Below, piece by piece: positions 1 to 9,987 of a stretch of DNA of 64,000 bases. Made by a program: the position numbers and the translations under genes. A model generated the notes under the pieces. That model saw only the letters and a list, made by a program, of their open reading frames with translations. It did no database searches and was not told the DNA's origin. Source of the stretch: Streptomyces capitiformicae (GTDB taxonomy: Bacteria > Actinomycetota > Actinomycetes > Streptomycetales > Streptomycetaceae); contig NZ_CP022161.1 in assembly GCF_002214185.1 (NCBI RefSeq), positions 1,240,001 to 1,304,000 of the forward strand. Direction: 5' to 3'. Position 1 is the first letter of the stretch. Every line of letters starts with the position of its first letter.

Positions 1-1
1 G

Positions 2-670
2 ACCGAGTTCTCGCGGCTGTCGCCCGCCGACTTCGTCGTCAAGGTCCTCGTCGACAAGCTGCACGCCAAGGCCGTCGTGGAGGGCCCCAACTTCCGCTTC
101 GGCCACAAGGCCGCCGGGGACGTGGCGTTCCTCGCCGAGCAGGGCAAGACGTACGACTTCGAGGTGGAGGTCGTGGACCTGTTCGTCACCGGCGAGGCGG
201 GCGGCGGCGAGCCGTTCTCCTCGACCCTGACCCGGCGGCTGGTCGCCGAGGGGGATGTCGAGGGCGCCCGCGAGATCCTCGGCCGCCCGCACCGCGTCGA
301 GGGCGTCGTCGTACGCGGTGCCCAGCGCGGCCGCGAGTTGGGCTTCCCCACGGCCAACGTCGAGACCCTCCCGCACACCGCGATCCCCGCCGACGGCGTC
401 TACGCCGGGTGGCTGCACGTCGAGGGCGAGGCCATGCCGGCCGCGATCTCCGTCGGCACGAACCCCCAGTTCGACGGCACCGAGCGCACGGTGGAGGCGT
501 ACGCCATCGACCGGGTGGGGCTCGACCTCTACGGGCTCCATGTCGCCGTCGACTTCCTCGCGTTCGTGCGCGGGCAGGCGAAGTTCGATTCGCTGGAGGC
601 GCTGCTCGTGGCGATGGGGGAGGACGTGAAGAAGTGCCGGGAGTTGATCGCGGCGTATGAGGGGGAGTAG
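2..670 (+). CDS. ribF: Bifunctional riboflavin kinase/FAD synthetase, 3' part
   Basis: The gene enters from the left edge, so its start is not visible. The first visible residues still belong to the FAD-synthetase (nucleotidyltransferase) half (VEGPNFRFGHKAAGD). The riboflavin-kinase domain follows, with the hallmark GFPTANV motif and PADGVYAGW and GTNPQFDG segments. RibF phosphorylates riboflavin to FMN and adenylates FMN to FAD in the cytoplasm. It ends at TAG just before a strong hairpin shared with the convergent MinD-like gene. ribF next to the ESX locus is, as I recall, the arrangement in other Streptomyces. Confidence 0.95.
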   Translation, partial: TEFSRLSPADFVVKVLVDKLHAKAVVEGPNFRFGHKAAGDVAFLAEQGKTYDFEVEVVDLFVTGEAGGGEPFSSTLTRRLVAEGDVEGAREILGRPHRVEGVVVRGAQRGRELGFPTANVETLPHTAIPADGVYAGWLHVEGEAMPAAISVGTNPQFDGTERTVEAYAIDRVGLDLYGLHVAVDFLAFVRGQAKFDSLEALLVAMGEDVKKCRELIAAYEGE

Positions 671-689
671 CCCCACTGCGCTTCGGAAT

Positions 690-737
690 CGCAGAGGGCC
701 CGCACCGTTCGTTCGTGAACGGTGCGGGCCCTCTGCG
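690..737. terminator. Bidirectional hairpin terminator
   Basis: A perfect 21-bp inverted repeat (690-710 with 717-737) has a 6-nt loop. It lies between the convergent 3' ends of ribF and the MinD-like gene. It has no U-tract, as is normal for actinobacterial terminators. Confidence 0.85.
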
Positions 738-753
738 CTGTCAGCTAGGTCCG

Positions 754-3700
754 CTACTGCTGGGGCGGCGGGTTCTGGCCCTGGGGCGGATACGGCTGCT
801 GGTAGGGCTGCCCCGGCGCCGGCTGCCCGGGGTGGCCGTAAGGCTGCGGCGGTTGCTGGGGCTGCTGGCCGGGCTGTGGGGCGGCCTGGCCCGGGTAGGG
901 CTGACCGGGGTACGGCTGGGCCTGCTGCGGCGGGTAGGGCTGGCCCGGATACGGCTGGCCCGGCATCGGCGGGGCGGCGACCGGCGGCGGGTTGCCGTCG
1001 GACGTCCACAGGCCGTGCGACTGCTGGTGCCGGGCGATGTCCTCGGCGACCATCGCCGCGAGCGTGAAGTACGCCTCCCGCACCTTCGGCCGCATCATGT
1101 CGAGGTCCAACTCCGCACCGGCGGCGAGGTGTTCGTCGAAGGGCACGACGACCACGCCACGGCACCGGGTCTCGAAGTGCGCGACGATGTCCTCCACCTT
1201 GATCGTCTTACCGGTCTCGCGGACACCGGAGATGACGGTGATGGAGCGCGCCACCAGGTCCTGGTACCCGTGCGCGGAGAGCCAGTCCAGCGTCGTACTG
1301 GCGCTGCTCGCCCCGTCCACGGACGGCGTCGAGATGATGATGAGCTGGTCGGCGAGGTCGAGCACTCCGCGCATCGCGCTGTAGAGCAGACCCGTACCCG
1401 AGTCGGTCAGGATGATCGGGTACTGCTTGCCGAGGATGTCGATCGCGCGCCGGTAGTCCTCGTCGTTGAAGGTCGTGGAGACGGCAGGGTCGACGTCGTT
1501 GGCGATGATCTCCAGGCCGGAGGGGGCCTGGGAGGTGAACCGCCGGATGTCCATGTACGAGTTGAGGTACGGGATCGCCTGGACCAGGTCACGGATGGTG
1601 GCACCGGTCTCGCGCCGCACCCGGCGGCCGAGCGTGCCCGCGTCCGGGTTGGCGTCGATCGCGAGGATCTTGTCCTGGCGCTCGGTCGCGAGCGTGGAGC
1701 CGAGTGCCGTTGTGGTCGTCGTCTTGCCGACACCGCCCTTGAGGCTGATGACCGCGATCCGGTAGCAGGACAGCACCGGGGTCCTGATCAGCTCCAGCTT
1801 CCGCTGCCGCTCGGCTTCTTCCTTCTTACCACCGAGCTTGAACAGCCCACCGCCGGACGCCGGCCGACTGCTCCTCTGCTTCTGCTTCTTGCTGTTGAGC
1901 AGCCGGTCGGAGGACAGCTCCACCGCCGCCGTGTAACCGAGCGGCGCCACACCCGGGTTGGTGGGCTGCCGCTGATCGTGCTGCACGGGCTGCGGCCAGG
2001 CGGCACCAGTACGGGGGTCGACGGGCGCGGCGGCCTGGGGATGACCGGGCTGACCGGGGGCGCCTGCGGGGCCGGGCTGGCCCGGGTGGCCCGGATGGTT
2101 GGGCTGGCCGGGGATCTGGGGTTGCGGTTGACCGGGCTGGGCCGGGGGCTGGGGGAAGCCGTAGCCGCCTTGGGGAGTGGGGGAGTTGGGCGGGCCCTGG
2201 GGGTTCGGGGTCGGTGCGCCGGGGACGCCCTGCTGGGGTGCGGGGGCGCCGGGGTGCGGGAAGCCGTAACCCGCGGGGGGAGCGGGAGGCTGGGGATTGG
2301 GGGATTGCGGCGCGTTCGGGGGACCCGGCTGGGCTGGGGGCTGAGGGAAGCCGTAACCGCCCTGGGGAGGCACGGGCGCCTGGGGCGCGGGGGCGCCGGG
2401 GGGCGGGAAGCCGTAGCCGGGGGCGGGCGGAGCCGGGGGAGTGGGCTGGCCGGGCTGGGCCGGGGGCTGGGGGAAGCCGTAGCCCGCCGGGGTGGCCTGC
2501 TGGGGCGTGGGGCTCGGGGTCGGCGGCGTAGAGGGCGCACCGGGAGCACCTGGCGTGCCAGGCATACCGGGCGTACCGGGCGCGGCGTCGGCAGGGTTGC
2601 CCCAGGCCGCAGGCGCGCCCTGGGGAGCCTGCGGCTGGAACGGCTGCTGCGGCGGCAATGGCGGCTCCCCCTGTGCGGCAGCCGGCTGCGGCGCCCCGGG
2701 GAAGGCCTGCACGGGCGGGGCCGACGGCCCGGTCGGGGGCCACTGCGCCGCCGGGGCGGGCGCGGCGGGCTGGTACGCGGGCGGCAACGGCGGAAGCCCG
2801 CCCTGCGGCACCGGCGGCGGAGCCCAGGCGGGGGGAGTCTGCGGTTCGCCACCGGGCGAGTCCGCGGCGGGCGGGGCGTCCTGGGGCGCCGTGCTGCTCG
2901 GCGGGACGGCGTCCGAGGGCTCGGGGGTGGCGGGGGTTGGGTCGGCGGGCTCGTCGGCGCCCGGAACGGAATCCTGAGGAGTCGTGTCTCGAGGAGTCGC
3001 GTCCTGAGGAGTCGTGTCCTGAGGTGCGGCATCCGTCGGCTCCGCCTCGCCGGAGGCACCGTCCGGGGCGACCGCGTGCCCGGTCTGCTCACCCTCTACG
3101 GCATCGGCTTCGCTGTCCTGCGCGTCCGGTGTGACCTGGCCCTGTTCCTGGCCTTGCTCCGCGTCGGCAGGCGCTGCATCGGCGGACGGCTCGGCGGCCT
3201 CGGTGTCGGCGGCGCCGGACTCGGCGCTGTCCTGGCCCTGAACCTCGGCATCCGGACCGGCCTCCGCGTCGGGCACAGCGGCACCCTCGGATGCCTCGCC
3301 CTCCGCCTGCGGAGCGTTCAACTCGAAGTCGGCCCCACCCGCTTCACCACCGGAACCAGTACCAGCACTCGCGTCGGCGTCACCCTCCGGGGCCTTGGCC
3401 GAAGACACTTCCGCGATCTCACGCTTCAGCGCGGTGGCCGAGATCCGCATGGTCGCGCCGCTCTCGATGTCCCCGCTGTCGGCACCGGCCTGCTCGGGCA
3501 CGGGCGCCGGGGCGGGTGCGACCGGAGGCCACGGAGGCGGAAAGGAACCCCCCGACGCCGCACCCCCCGAAGCCCCGCCGGCCATGTCGACAGGCGGACC
3601 GACCGGCGGCGCGGGCGGCGGTGGCGTCACCGAACCGGCGGCGGGTCCAGCACTACCGGAATCCGAACCGCCCCCTCCCGACGAGGCGTTCTGCGTGTAC

Positions 3701-3822
3701 CAGGCAGGCGGCGCATAGTCGATGGTGAACTCGCCCGTCGTCTCGATGGCGGACTCGGCGTCGGACTGGTCATCGCCGGGCGTGGCCCAGCCCCCGCGGA
3801 TCCCGTCCCGATCGCTGTTCAC
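754..3822 (-). CDS. Proline-rich MinD/ParA-like ATPase of the type VII secretion locus
   Basis: This 1022-aa protein has three parts. Residues 1 to about 650 are low-complexity Pro/Ala/Gly/Gln sequence with repeated [16 protein letters not shown] blocks. Residues about 685-950 form a MinD/ParA ATPase with the deviant Walker A KGGVGKTT near residue 695 and an [13 protein letters not shown] segment. The tail is again Pro/Gln-rich (PGQPYPGQ repeats). It starts at GTG 3822, with AGGAGG four bases upstream. Similar proteins flank eccE/eccB in Streptomyces and resemble the mycobacterial EspI type of ESX-associated ATPases, so a regulatory or assembly role is inferred. The repeat-rich N-terminus is probably disordered. 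Confidence 0.85.
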   Translation of the reverse strand: MNSDRDGIRGGWATPGDDQSDAESAIETTGEFTIDYAPPAWYTQNASSGGGGSDSGSAGPAAGSVTPPPPAPPVGPPVDMAGGASGGAASGGSFPPPWPPVAPAPAPVPEQAGADSGDIESGATMRISATALKREIAEVSSAKAPEGDADASAGTGSGGEAGGADFELNAPQAEGEASEGAAVPDAEAGPDAEVQGQDSAESGAADTEAAEPSADAAPADAEQGQEQGQVTPDAQDSEADAVEGEQTGHAVAPDGASGEAEPTDAAPQDTTPQDATPRDTTPQDSVPGADEPADPTPATPEPSDAVPPSSTAPQDAPPAADSPGGEPQTPPAWAPPPVPQGGLPPLPPAYQPAAPAPAAQWPPTGPSAPPVQAFPGAPQPAAAQGEPPLPPQQPFQPQAPQGAPAAWGNPADAAPGTPGMPGTPGAPGAPSTPPTPSPTPQQATPAGYGFPQPPAQPGQPTPPAPPAPGYGFPPPGAPAPQAPVPPQGGYGFPQPPAQPGPPNAPQSPNPQPPAPPAGYGFPHPGAPAPQQGVPGAPTPNPQGPPNSPTPQGGYGFPQPPAQPGQPQPQIPGQPNHPGHPGQPGPAGAPGQPGHPQAAAPVDPRTGAAWPQPVQHDQRQPTNPGVAPLGYTAAVELSSDRLLNSKKQKQRSSRPASGGGLFKLGGKKEEAERQRKLELIRTPVLSCYRIAVISLKGGVGKTTTTTALGSTLATERQDKILAIDANPDAGTLGRRVRRETGATIRDLVQAIPYLNSYMDIRRFTSQAPSGLEIIANDVDPAVSTTFNDEDYRRAIDILGKQYPIILTDSGTGLLYSAMRGVLDLADQLIIISTPSVDGASSASTTLDWLSAHGYQDLVARSITVISGVRETGKTIKVEDIVAHFETRCRGVVVVPFDEHLAAGAELDLDMMRPKVREAYFTLAAMVAEDIARHQQSHGLWTSDGNPPPVAAPPMPGQPYPGQPYPPQQAQPYPGQPYPGQAAPQPGQQPQQPPQPYGHPGQPAPGQPYQQPYPPQGQNPPPQQ

Positions 3823-4194
3823 AATTCCTCCTGGTGTGGTCGAGCACCCTCAAAGCCGTGCCGGGGCCGACCGTTCTTGTCGTTCGAGCCGTGTCGTCGT
3901 GACGTCGTGGCATCCGCCCCCGGGTCCAGCCTAATCACCACGAGCGCGACGACGGCAGGCCCGCCCACCCCTCAGCACCCGCCCGCTCCGTCGCACCCTG
4001 CCCTGAGATGGCGCACATATCCCCAACGAGGATGAACAAACCGGTCATTGCCGGTGAACAACTCGAAAGGGGAGGGAGACTGAACCGCCGGCGTACGACG
4101 GTCCCCGGGCGCGGGCGGCTACCGGCACCGAACGCTGCCGGTATGGAACGTACTGAACGGCTGCCGGCCGGATCGCCGAAGGCCGCCACGCCCG
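3823..4194. promoter_or_regulatory. Intergenic region with short palindrome upstream of the MinD-like gene
   Basis: This 372-bp stretch has no convincing gene. It should carry the promoter of the MinD-like gene (minus strand). The only structure I see is a palindrome ACCGG-N6-CCGGT at 4040-4055, a possible operator. No clear -35/-10 pair could be assigned. Confidence 0.4.
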
Positions 4195-4995
4195 TCAGTC
4201 CATCCGCCGGGGCGTACCCAGCAATCCGGTCTCGACGTCGGTCGGTTGGGTCATCACGTACTGCCGGTCACGGTCGGCGCACCAGAGGGTGACACCGTCG
4301 GCGAGCGTCGGCAGCGAATCGATGTCCGCGCGGGGCAGGGCCATGGTGCGCCCCAACTCCGCCGCCTCGTCGGGCGAGACCCGCTGCACACCGACGAGCC
4401 GGGCCTGCCGGATGAGCCGGGGGGCGGCCGGGCTGAGGTACGGCAGCAGCGTCAGGACGGACTGCCAGGGGCCGGCGACGACCCGTCCGCGCGGCGGACG
4501 CATACCGCAGTCCCGCACGACCAGCACGGGACCGCCGGCCGAGGCGCCCTGCGGCGGCACTCGCCCGACGTCGTACACGGCCAGGCCGTTCTGTCCGCCG
4601 CCCATGGCGTGCACCAACTGCATCCAGGCCGGTGCCCGCCCGGTCTCCACGGCGACCCTCGCCCCCGTGGCCGCCGCGCGCAGGGCGAGCACCTGGGCAG
4701 TCCACAGCCCGCCGATCAGAACGACGTCGTAGGGGGTGGGCCGGTTGATCCCGAGGACAGCGGGCCGGCTCTCGGCGTCGACGCCGATGACGACGCCGTC
4801 GTCCCCGACAGGCAGCGCGAGCGAGTCGAACTGCTCGACCGACAGCGCGTGCCGTCCGTGCCGGGGCCCGATCAGCCCGAACCCGGAACGCAGCCGCTCG
4901 CGCACCCGCTCACCCACGGAAGGCCCCGGGGCGGCTGAACCGGGGGCGGTGGCGCTGGAATCGGGCGCGTAGGGGCCCGTACCGGTCATGGTCAT
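4195..4995 (-). CDS. Conserved type VII secretion-associated protein (unknown function)
   Basis: A 266-aa protein with no signal peptide or obvious membrane span. Its N-terminal 30 residues are Pro/Ala/Ser-rich, and the rest is a globular domain with stretches such as VLGINRPTPYDVVLIGGLWTA. It does not match an enzyme family I recognise. Its ATG overlaps the TGA of eccE by one base, so the two are almost certainly translationally coupled and co-transcribed. Position and coupling, not motifs, support a role with the EccE/EccB membrane complex. Confidence 0.75.
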   Translation of the reverse strand: MTMTGTGPYAPDSSATAPGSAAPGPSVGERVRERLRSGFGLIGPRHGRHALSVEQFDSLALPVGDDGVVIGVDAESRPAVLGINRPTPYDVVLIGGLWTAQVLALRAAATGARVAVETGRAPAWMQLVHAMGGGQNGLAVYDVGRVPPQGASAGGPVLVVRDCGMRPPRGRVVAGPWQSVLTLLPYLSPAAPRLIRQARLVGVQRVSPDEAAELGRTMALPRADIDSLPTLADGVTLWCADRDRQYVMTQPTDVETGLLGTPRRMD

Positions 4996-6329
4996 CAGCG
5001 GACACCTCCGAGAGGCAGCGTTGCGAGGACACCCGGCAGCTGTTCACGGTCGAGCCGCGCGAGCCCGGTTCCGGCCTGCCGGGCCGCGTGCTCCAACGCC
5101 CGCCGGGCGGCGACGAGTTCGTCGTCGCTGCGCCCCGTCACCCGCACATGTCCGGTGATCGCCACTTCCTGCCGCACTCCGCGTGCCAAGGTCAGACTGA
5201 ACGTGGTGGCGAGCGTGGGCACGGCCGTCAGCTGCCCCACGAGCTGCGGAAGCGACGGGCCCCGACCGCCCAACTGCGGCCACCGCCGCACCCAGTAGGT
5301 CGTGTGCCGGCGGTTGTCGCACCGCCAGTTGCGCCCGGACTCCTCGGTCCGCCGTTGTGGAGTCTCCGTACGTCCCGCCTCGGCTGTCACCAGGGGATTG
5401 GCACAGGCGGAGGTGGCGACGGCAGCGATCAACTCCTGCTCGTCGAGCACGGTCGTGCGAAACCCGGCCCCGGTCAGCCGACTGGCCAGATGGTCCGCGA
5501 CCCGCACCACACACTTCTGTGCGCCCAGGAGACCGCCCCCGCGCGCGGCCACGGCCTCCGGGCACACTTCCGGGTCGAGCTTCAGCGCGATCCAGGTGAT
5601 CCGGATCGCTGGCGTACCCGTCTGGGCCTGCAACGGCGCGTAGTTGCTGACAGCCACCGACTGCTGGGGGAGCTGGATCGCGGGAGCAGGCTGGGTGTGC
5701 AGCACGATCTGCGCACCCTCCAGCCGGATGCCGTCCACCTCCAGCGCGTCCCGCACCAGCCTCAGCGGCAACGGCTGCCGGCTCCTGTCCGCCCGCAGCG
5801 CCGTCGCGTCCGCCTCGACCTGCAACACGACGCTGACGAACGTCCCGTCCCCGATGATCCCGACGCTCCGCCGGTCCCGTCCGCCGTACGCGTAGGTCCG
5901 CAGGGTCGGGTCGCACTCCACCGCGGGCGCGAGCCCCGGCTCGGTCCCGGGCGGTATGACCGCTTCGGCCGCCTTGCGCTGCCGCGCCTTCAACGCCCGT
6001 ACCGTGGCCAGCCATTCGGGCAGCGAGCGCCCCCGGCGACGTACCGCTGCGAGCAGTACGAGCACGATCGCGACGACGGCCGCGGGCACGAGCGCGAGGG
6101 GGTGCACGGCCCAGCCGACGAGCAACACGGCGGCGGCCGCTTCGACAAGGAGCACCTGCTGCAAACGGAACGCGCCGAAGTGCCCGGAGCCCGCCTTGAG
6201 ATGCGGTGTGAACGGACCGGGAGCGGGAGTCGTCACCGCGGGCGCGGACGGGGGCGTGACAGCGGGAGCGGAACGCCGGTCGGCCGCGTCTGTCCGCGAT
6301 CGTGATCGCGTCCGGCTTGCGGAAGCCAT
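4995..6329 (-). CDS. eccE: Type VII secretion membrane protein EccE
   Basis: A 444-aa protein with a basic, Arg/Ser-rich N-terminus, two closely spaced transmembrane segments (about residues 57-74 and 77-96), and a large soluble C-terminal domain. This is the EccE architecture. It sits directly between the coupled 266-aa protein and the divergent eccB. In mycobacterial ESX systems EccE lies at the periphery of the EccBCDE core in the membrane. ATG 6329 follows a G-rich stretch. Identity rests on topology and synteny more than on a diagnostic motif. Confidence 0.85.
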   Translation of the reverse strand: MASASRTRSRSRTDAADRRSAPAVTPPSAPAVTTPAPGPFTPHLKAGSGHFGAFRLQQVLLVEAAAAVLLVGWAVHPLALVPAAVVAIVLVLLAAVRRRGRSLPEWLATVRALKARQRKAAEAVIPPGTEPGLAPAVECDPTLRTYAYGGRDRRSVGIIGDGTFVSVVLQVEADATALRADRSRQPLPLRLVRDALEVDGIRLEGAQIVLHTQPAPAIQLPQQSVAVSNYAPLQAQTGTPAIRITWIALKLDPEVCPEAVAARGGGLLGAQKCVVRVADHLASRLTGAGFRTTVLDEQELIAAVATSACANPLVTAEAGRTETPQRRTEESGRNWRCDNRRHTTYWVRRWPQLGGRGPSLPQLVGQLTAVPTLATTFSLTLARGVRQEVAITGHVRVTGRSDDELVAARRALEHAARQAGTGLARLDREQLPGVLATLPLGGVR

Positions 6330-6503
6330 TGCTGCAAACCCCCCGTAGTCACCTGAAACGACCCACTCGACAGCGGCCTCGATGTGGAACGAACCCTACC
6401 CGCCCCACACGCACAACGGCTCAACGGGCATAGTAGGGGCGGTCTGACAGCGGAGGGCGGGGGCGTCGGCCCCCGGGCGCGGTACGGGGAGAAACAGGCA
6501 CTC
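6330..6503. promoter_or_regulatory. Divergent eccE/eccB promoter region
   Basis: 174 bp separate the divergent starts of eccE and eccB, so promoters for both arms of the ESX locus must lie here. No clear consensus boxes or operators were assigned. Confidence 0.4.
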
Positions 6504-8042
6504 ATGGCATCACGGCGGGACGAACTCAACGCCTACACGTTCGCGAAGCGACGCACTCTCGCGGCCTTTCTCCAGCCGTCCCCCTGGGGCTCGGAAGAGG
6601 GGGCTCCCAAGCCGTTGCGGGCCGTCGTGCCCAGCCTGATCGCCGGTGCCCTGGTCCTGGGCGTCTTCGGTGCCTGGGGCATGTTCCAGCCCACCGCGCC
6701 CAAGGAGTGGAACCAGCCGGGCACCCGGGTCATCGTGGGCAAGCAGTCCACGACACGCTATGTCGTGCTCAAGACGGACGGGACCACCCGCCTCCACCCC
6801 GTCCTCAACCTGGCCTCCGCCCGGCTTCTCATGAACGGCGCCGACTACCAGGTCGTCCAGATCAGCGACAAGATCCTCGACGCGGGCAAGCCGCCCCGCG
6901 GCCCCATCCTCGGCATCCCCTACGCACCGGACCGGCTGCCGACCGCCGACGAGGCGGGCAAAGCCAAGCGGTGGGCGGTGTGCGAGCAGCCCGGTGGCGA
7001 GGGAAGCACGGTCCAGGAGGCGACGTTCGTCCTGGCCGACCGGGACGTGAAGAGGACCGACGGCTCCGAACGCCTCTCCGGCGGCGAGGTCCTCTATGTC
7101 AGGACCCGCGCCGGAGACCGCTTTCTGGTGGACGCCGCCGGAAAGGCGTACCCCGTCGCGGGCGAAGCGACCGAGGAGGACGACCGGAAGCTGACGGACG
7201 CGCTCGTGGGCTCCAAACAGCCTCAGCTCGTCACGAAGGAATGGATCGACACCCTGCACAAGGGCGACCCGATCTCGTTCCCCGAACTCCCCTCCGGCGT
7301 GGGCGCACCGGCCGGGATCCAGGGCCAGCTCTCCGACGACGAGAGCAGGGTCGGCATGGTGCTGGTGACGGAGACAGGCGAGGGCGAGAGGTACTTCGTC
7401 GTGCTGCCGGGCCAGGTGAAACCCATCAGCGAGTTCACCGCCTGGCTGCTGATCAACTCGCCCAGGACCGCCGTCCTCAACATGAACGGCGAGGCTGTCA
7501 AGGTGGGCCTCCAGGACTTCACCGCCGACAGCGCCCCGTTCGACGGCCAGCCGGCGGACTGGCCGACGCGGCGCGCCTCCATGGTCAACTCCGCCTCCGC
7601 GGACTCGGGCCGCGACACCGTGTGCAGTGTCCTGAGGGACGTGGACGACGACAACGGCACGACGCTCCAGACCTGGGCGGGCACCGGGTACCCCGCGGAG
7701 ATCGCCGCAGGCGGGACGAGCACGTACGTCACCCCGGGAACGGGACTGCTCTACACACAGATCCAGGGCACCGACAGCGATTCGGGGTCACTCTTCCTCG
7801 TGACGGACACCGGCCTCAGGTACGCCGTTCAGGCGAACGGCGACAGCGACAGCGAGCGGTCCGGCGTAGGCACGGACGGCAAGCGGAAGACGTCGGACGG
7901 GACGCCGGAGCCGAGCGAGGCCCAGGTGAAGCTCGGCTACGAGAACGTCCGCCCGGCGAAGGTCCCGCTGGTCTGGTCGGAGTTCCTGGCCAAGGGCCCC
8001 CGCCTCGACACCAACAGCGCTCGCCAGCCGCAGGGTTCTTGA
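6504..8042 (+). CDS. eccB: Type VII secretion protein EccB
   Basis: A 512-aa protein starting at ATG 6504, preceded by a GGGGAG ribosome site. An in-frame upstream extension lacks family similarity. The N-terminal MASRRDELNAYTFAKRR segment is typical of EccB. One transmembrane helix (about residues 41-62) is followed by an extracytoplasmic domain with two cysteines near residues 159 and 372, placed as in the conserved EccB disulfide. EccB is part of the ESX core and projects outside the membrane. It is followed 66 bp later by mycP. Confidence 0.92.
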   Translation: MASRRDELNAYTFAKRRTLAAFLQPSPWGSEEGAPKPLRAVVPSLIAGALVLGVFGAWGMFQPTAPKEWNQPGTRVIVGKQSTTRYVVLKTDGTTRLHPVLNLASARLLMNGADYQVVQISDKILDAGKPPRGPILGIPYAPDRLPTADEAGKAKRWAVCEQPGGEGSTVQEATFVLADRDVKRTDGSERLSGGEVLYVRTRAGDRFLVDAAGKAYPVAGEATEEDDRKLTDALVGSKQPQLVTKEWIDTLHKGDPISFPELPSGVGAPAGIQGQLSDDESRVGMVLVTETGEGERYFVVLPGQVKPISEFTAWLLINSPRTAVLNMNGEAVKVGLQDFTADSAPFDGQPADWPTRRASMVNSASADSGRDTVCSVLRDVDDDNGTTLQTWAGTGYPAEIAAGGTSTYVTPGTGLLYTQIQGTDSDSGSLFLVTDTGLRYAVQANGDSDSERSGVGTDGKRKTSDGTPEPSEAQVKLGYENVRPAKVPLVWSEFLAKGPRLDTNSARQPQGS

Positions 8043-8108
8043 ACGCGCGCGTCCGCGCACCATCTCCGCAGCGGCTCCACACCACAGAAGGACGGGAGCG
8101 ACGTACAG

Positions 8109-9407
8109 GTGTCGCCGAAGAAGACAACTCTGCCGGCCGCGGCCGTGCTGCTGACCGCGCTGAGCACCGCACCGCCAGGGACCGGCCTCGACGCGTCCGA
8201 CGTACGCACCGTGTCCGACGTACGCACCGTGTCCGACGTACGCACCGTGTCCGATGGGCTCCACGCGCGTGTGCGGATCGACGGCAGTGGTGAGTGCACC
8301 TTCCCGGCCAAGCAGGTCAAGGGCACTCCCTGGTCGCTGCAGCGTGTGCTCCTCGACGAGCTCTGGCAGGGCACCGACAAGGGCAAGGGCATCCGGGTGG
8401 CGGTCATCGACACCGGAGTCGATGACGAGAACCCGCAGTTGAAGGCGGCCGTCGACAAGGCGGCCGGACGCGACTTCCTGGCCAAGGGCAAGAGCGCCGA
8501 TCCCACGAACGACCGGGAGGGGCACGGGACGAAGGTCGCGGGCATCATCGCGGCCCGACCGCACGACGGCACGGGCTTCGTGGGCCTCGCCCCCAACGCC
8601 ACGATCATCCCCATCCGTCAGAACGACGCCGAGAATAGCGGCGACTCGGACTCCATGGCGGAGGCGATCACCTACGCGGTCTCCCAGGGCGCCGACGTCA
8701 TCAACATCTCCCAGGACACGACCAAACCCCTGTCCGGCACGTCCACGCTTGCGCAGGCGGTACGCGCCGCCATCGCCAAGGGCGTCGTCGTGGTCGCCTC
8801 CGCGGGCAACGACGGCCTCGACGGCACGTACAAGAACACCTACCCGGCCGCCTTCCCCGGCGTCCTCGCGGTGGCGTCCTCCGACCGCAACAACGAACGA
8901 GCCTCCTTCTCCCAGGCGGGCGAGTTCGTGGGCGTGGCGGCCCCCGGTGTCGACATCGTGTCCACGGTCCCGGGCGGCGGCCAGTGCACGGACAACGGCA
9001 CCAGCTTCTCCGCCCCGTTCGTCGCCGGTGTCGCCGCACTCCTGAAGGAGAAGAACGAGGACTGGTCGACGGCCCAGATCGTGACCCAGATCGAGCAGAC
9101 GGCCGAACGCTCCGTCAACGGCCACGACAACTTCGTCGGCTGGGGCGTCGTCGACCCGGTCCGCGCCGTTCAGGATTCCGACGTCGCCGACCCACCCTCG
9201 TCGCCGACTCCGGACCCCGGTGTGTCCAAGGCCCCGGCCCCCGACACGGAAGCCTTTTCGCTGGCCGAAACACCCCACGAACGCGACGAGCGCTACGCCA
9301 CCTACACCCTTGGCCTCACCGCGGCCGTGGTCACGGTCATCACCGGCACGGCGGTCGTACTGCGCGATCTGCGCCGTCGGCACCGCGGAAAGGACGCCCG
9401 AGCATGA
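8109..9407 (+). CDS. mycP: Type VII secretion mycosin (subtilisin-like protease)
   Basis: A 432-aa S8 serine protease that starts at GTG. It has an N-terminal signal sequence (TTLPAAAVLLTALSTAPP), the catalytic triad in order (Asp in VAVIDTGVDD near residue 101, His in GHGTKVAGI near 138, Ser in GTSFSAPFVAG near 299), a Pro-rich linker, and a C-terminal transmembrane helix (about 398-418) with a basic cytoplasmic tail. This is the mycosin layout. Mycosins stabilise the ESX complex and cleave some substrates at the cell surface. A threefold VSDVRT repeat lies between signal peptide and protease domain. Confidence 0.93.
   Translation: MSPKKTTLPAAAVLLTALSTAPPGTGLDASDVRTVSDVRTVSDVRTVSDGLHARVRIDGSGECTFPAKQVKGTPWSLQRVLLDELWQGTDKGKGIRVAVIDTGVDDENPQLKAAVDKAAGRDFLAKGKSADPTNDREGHGTKVAGIIAARPHDGTGFVGLAPNATIIPIRQNDAENSGDSDSMAEAITYAVSQGADVINISQDTTKPLSGTSTLAQAVRAAIAKGVVVVASAGNDGLDGTYKNTYPAAFPGVLAVASSDRNNERASFSQAGEFVGVAAPGVDIVSTVPGGGQCTDNGTSFSAPFVAGVAALLKEKNEDWSTAQIVTQIEQTAERSVNGHDNFVGWGVVDPVRAVQDSDVADPPSSPTPDPGVSKAPAPDTEAFSLAETPHERDERYATYTLGLTAAVVTVITGTAVVLRDLRRRHRGKDARA
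8196..8249 (+). repeat. 18-bp tandem repeat, three copies, inside mycP
   Basis: Three perfect copies of TCCGACGTACGCACCGTG encode SDVRTV three times just after the signal peptide. The unit is a multiple of three, so the frame is kept. Confidence 0.95.
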
Positions 9408-9663
9408 CCCGACGTCCGGGAATCAGCGGGGAATCAGTCGGGAATCGGTTGAGAAGCCTCTCGTACGACTGGCGGACATGCGGCATGTGGGATTGGCACT
9501 TGCCGGGCAGCGAGAGCGTGAGACCCGGCACGTGAGGTGACTGCTCGGGGTCCGGTGAGACGAGCACCGAACCCCGGGACGATGGCTACCACGCAGCGGT
9601 CATCGGGCTGCCATCACCACACTCGTGGCTCCATTCCACCGCCGCACTCTCACTGCCGCACTC

Positions 9664-9987
9664 TCACTGCGGGGCGTCGGCCCCTTGCTCCAGCCCGCCG
9701 TTGTGAGGCGCCGGCTCCAGATCGAACTCCCCGTCCCGCGCCCCGAGCACAAAGGCGCGCCACTCGGCCTCCGTGTACCGCAGCACGGTGTCGGGATCGA
9801 GCGACGACCTCATGGCCACGGCACCCTCCGGCAGATAAGCGATCTCGACCCGCTCCTCATGCTCCTCGGTCCCCGGCGCGCTGTGCCACTCCACCCCCGA
9901 GATGTCGAGCGCATACAGCTCGTCCTTCTCGCGCTCTTTGCGTTCCTTGAGCGCCTTCTCAGCATCCTTGTCCAGCTCATCGGCCAT
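9664..9987 (-). CDS. DUF397-domain protein within the type VII locus
   Basis: A 107-aa protein. Residues 1-30 are a charged Lys/Glu helix (KALKERKEREKDEL). A DUF397-like domain follows (GVEWHSAP... VEIAYLPEGAVAMRSSLDPDTVLRYTEAEWRAFV). DUF397 proteins are small partners of XRE regulators in Streptomyces. This one is on the strand opposite mycP and the esx genes and has no XRE gene beside it; the nearest is at 12.4 kb. The assignment is by pattern (aromatic-Ser entry, V-R-S-S-D core, final W-x-x-F). Confidence 0.75.
   Translation of the reverse strand: MADELDKDAEKALKERKEREKDELYALDISGVEWHSAPGTEEHEERVEIAYLPEGAVAMRSSLDPDTVLRYTEAEWRAFVLGARDGEFDLEPAPHNGGLEQGADAPQ

Noticed and set aside
715..4035. 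A 1106-codon open frame opposite the MinD-like gene
   Set aside because: It is Arg/Gly-rich antisense of the proline-rich gene, with no domain and an internal start; the minus-strand gene has a P-loop, GTG and ribosome site.
9404..9538. A 45-codon frame overlapping the end of mycP
   Set aside because: There is no ribosome site, no similarity and biased composition; it is not supported as a gene.
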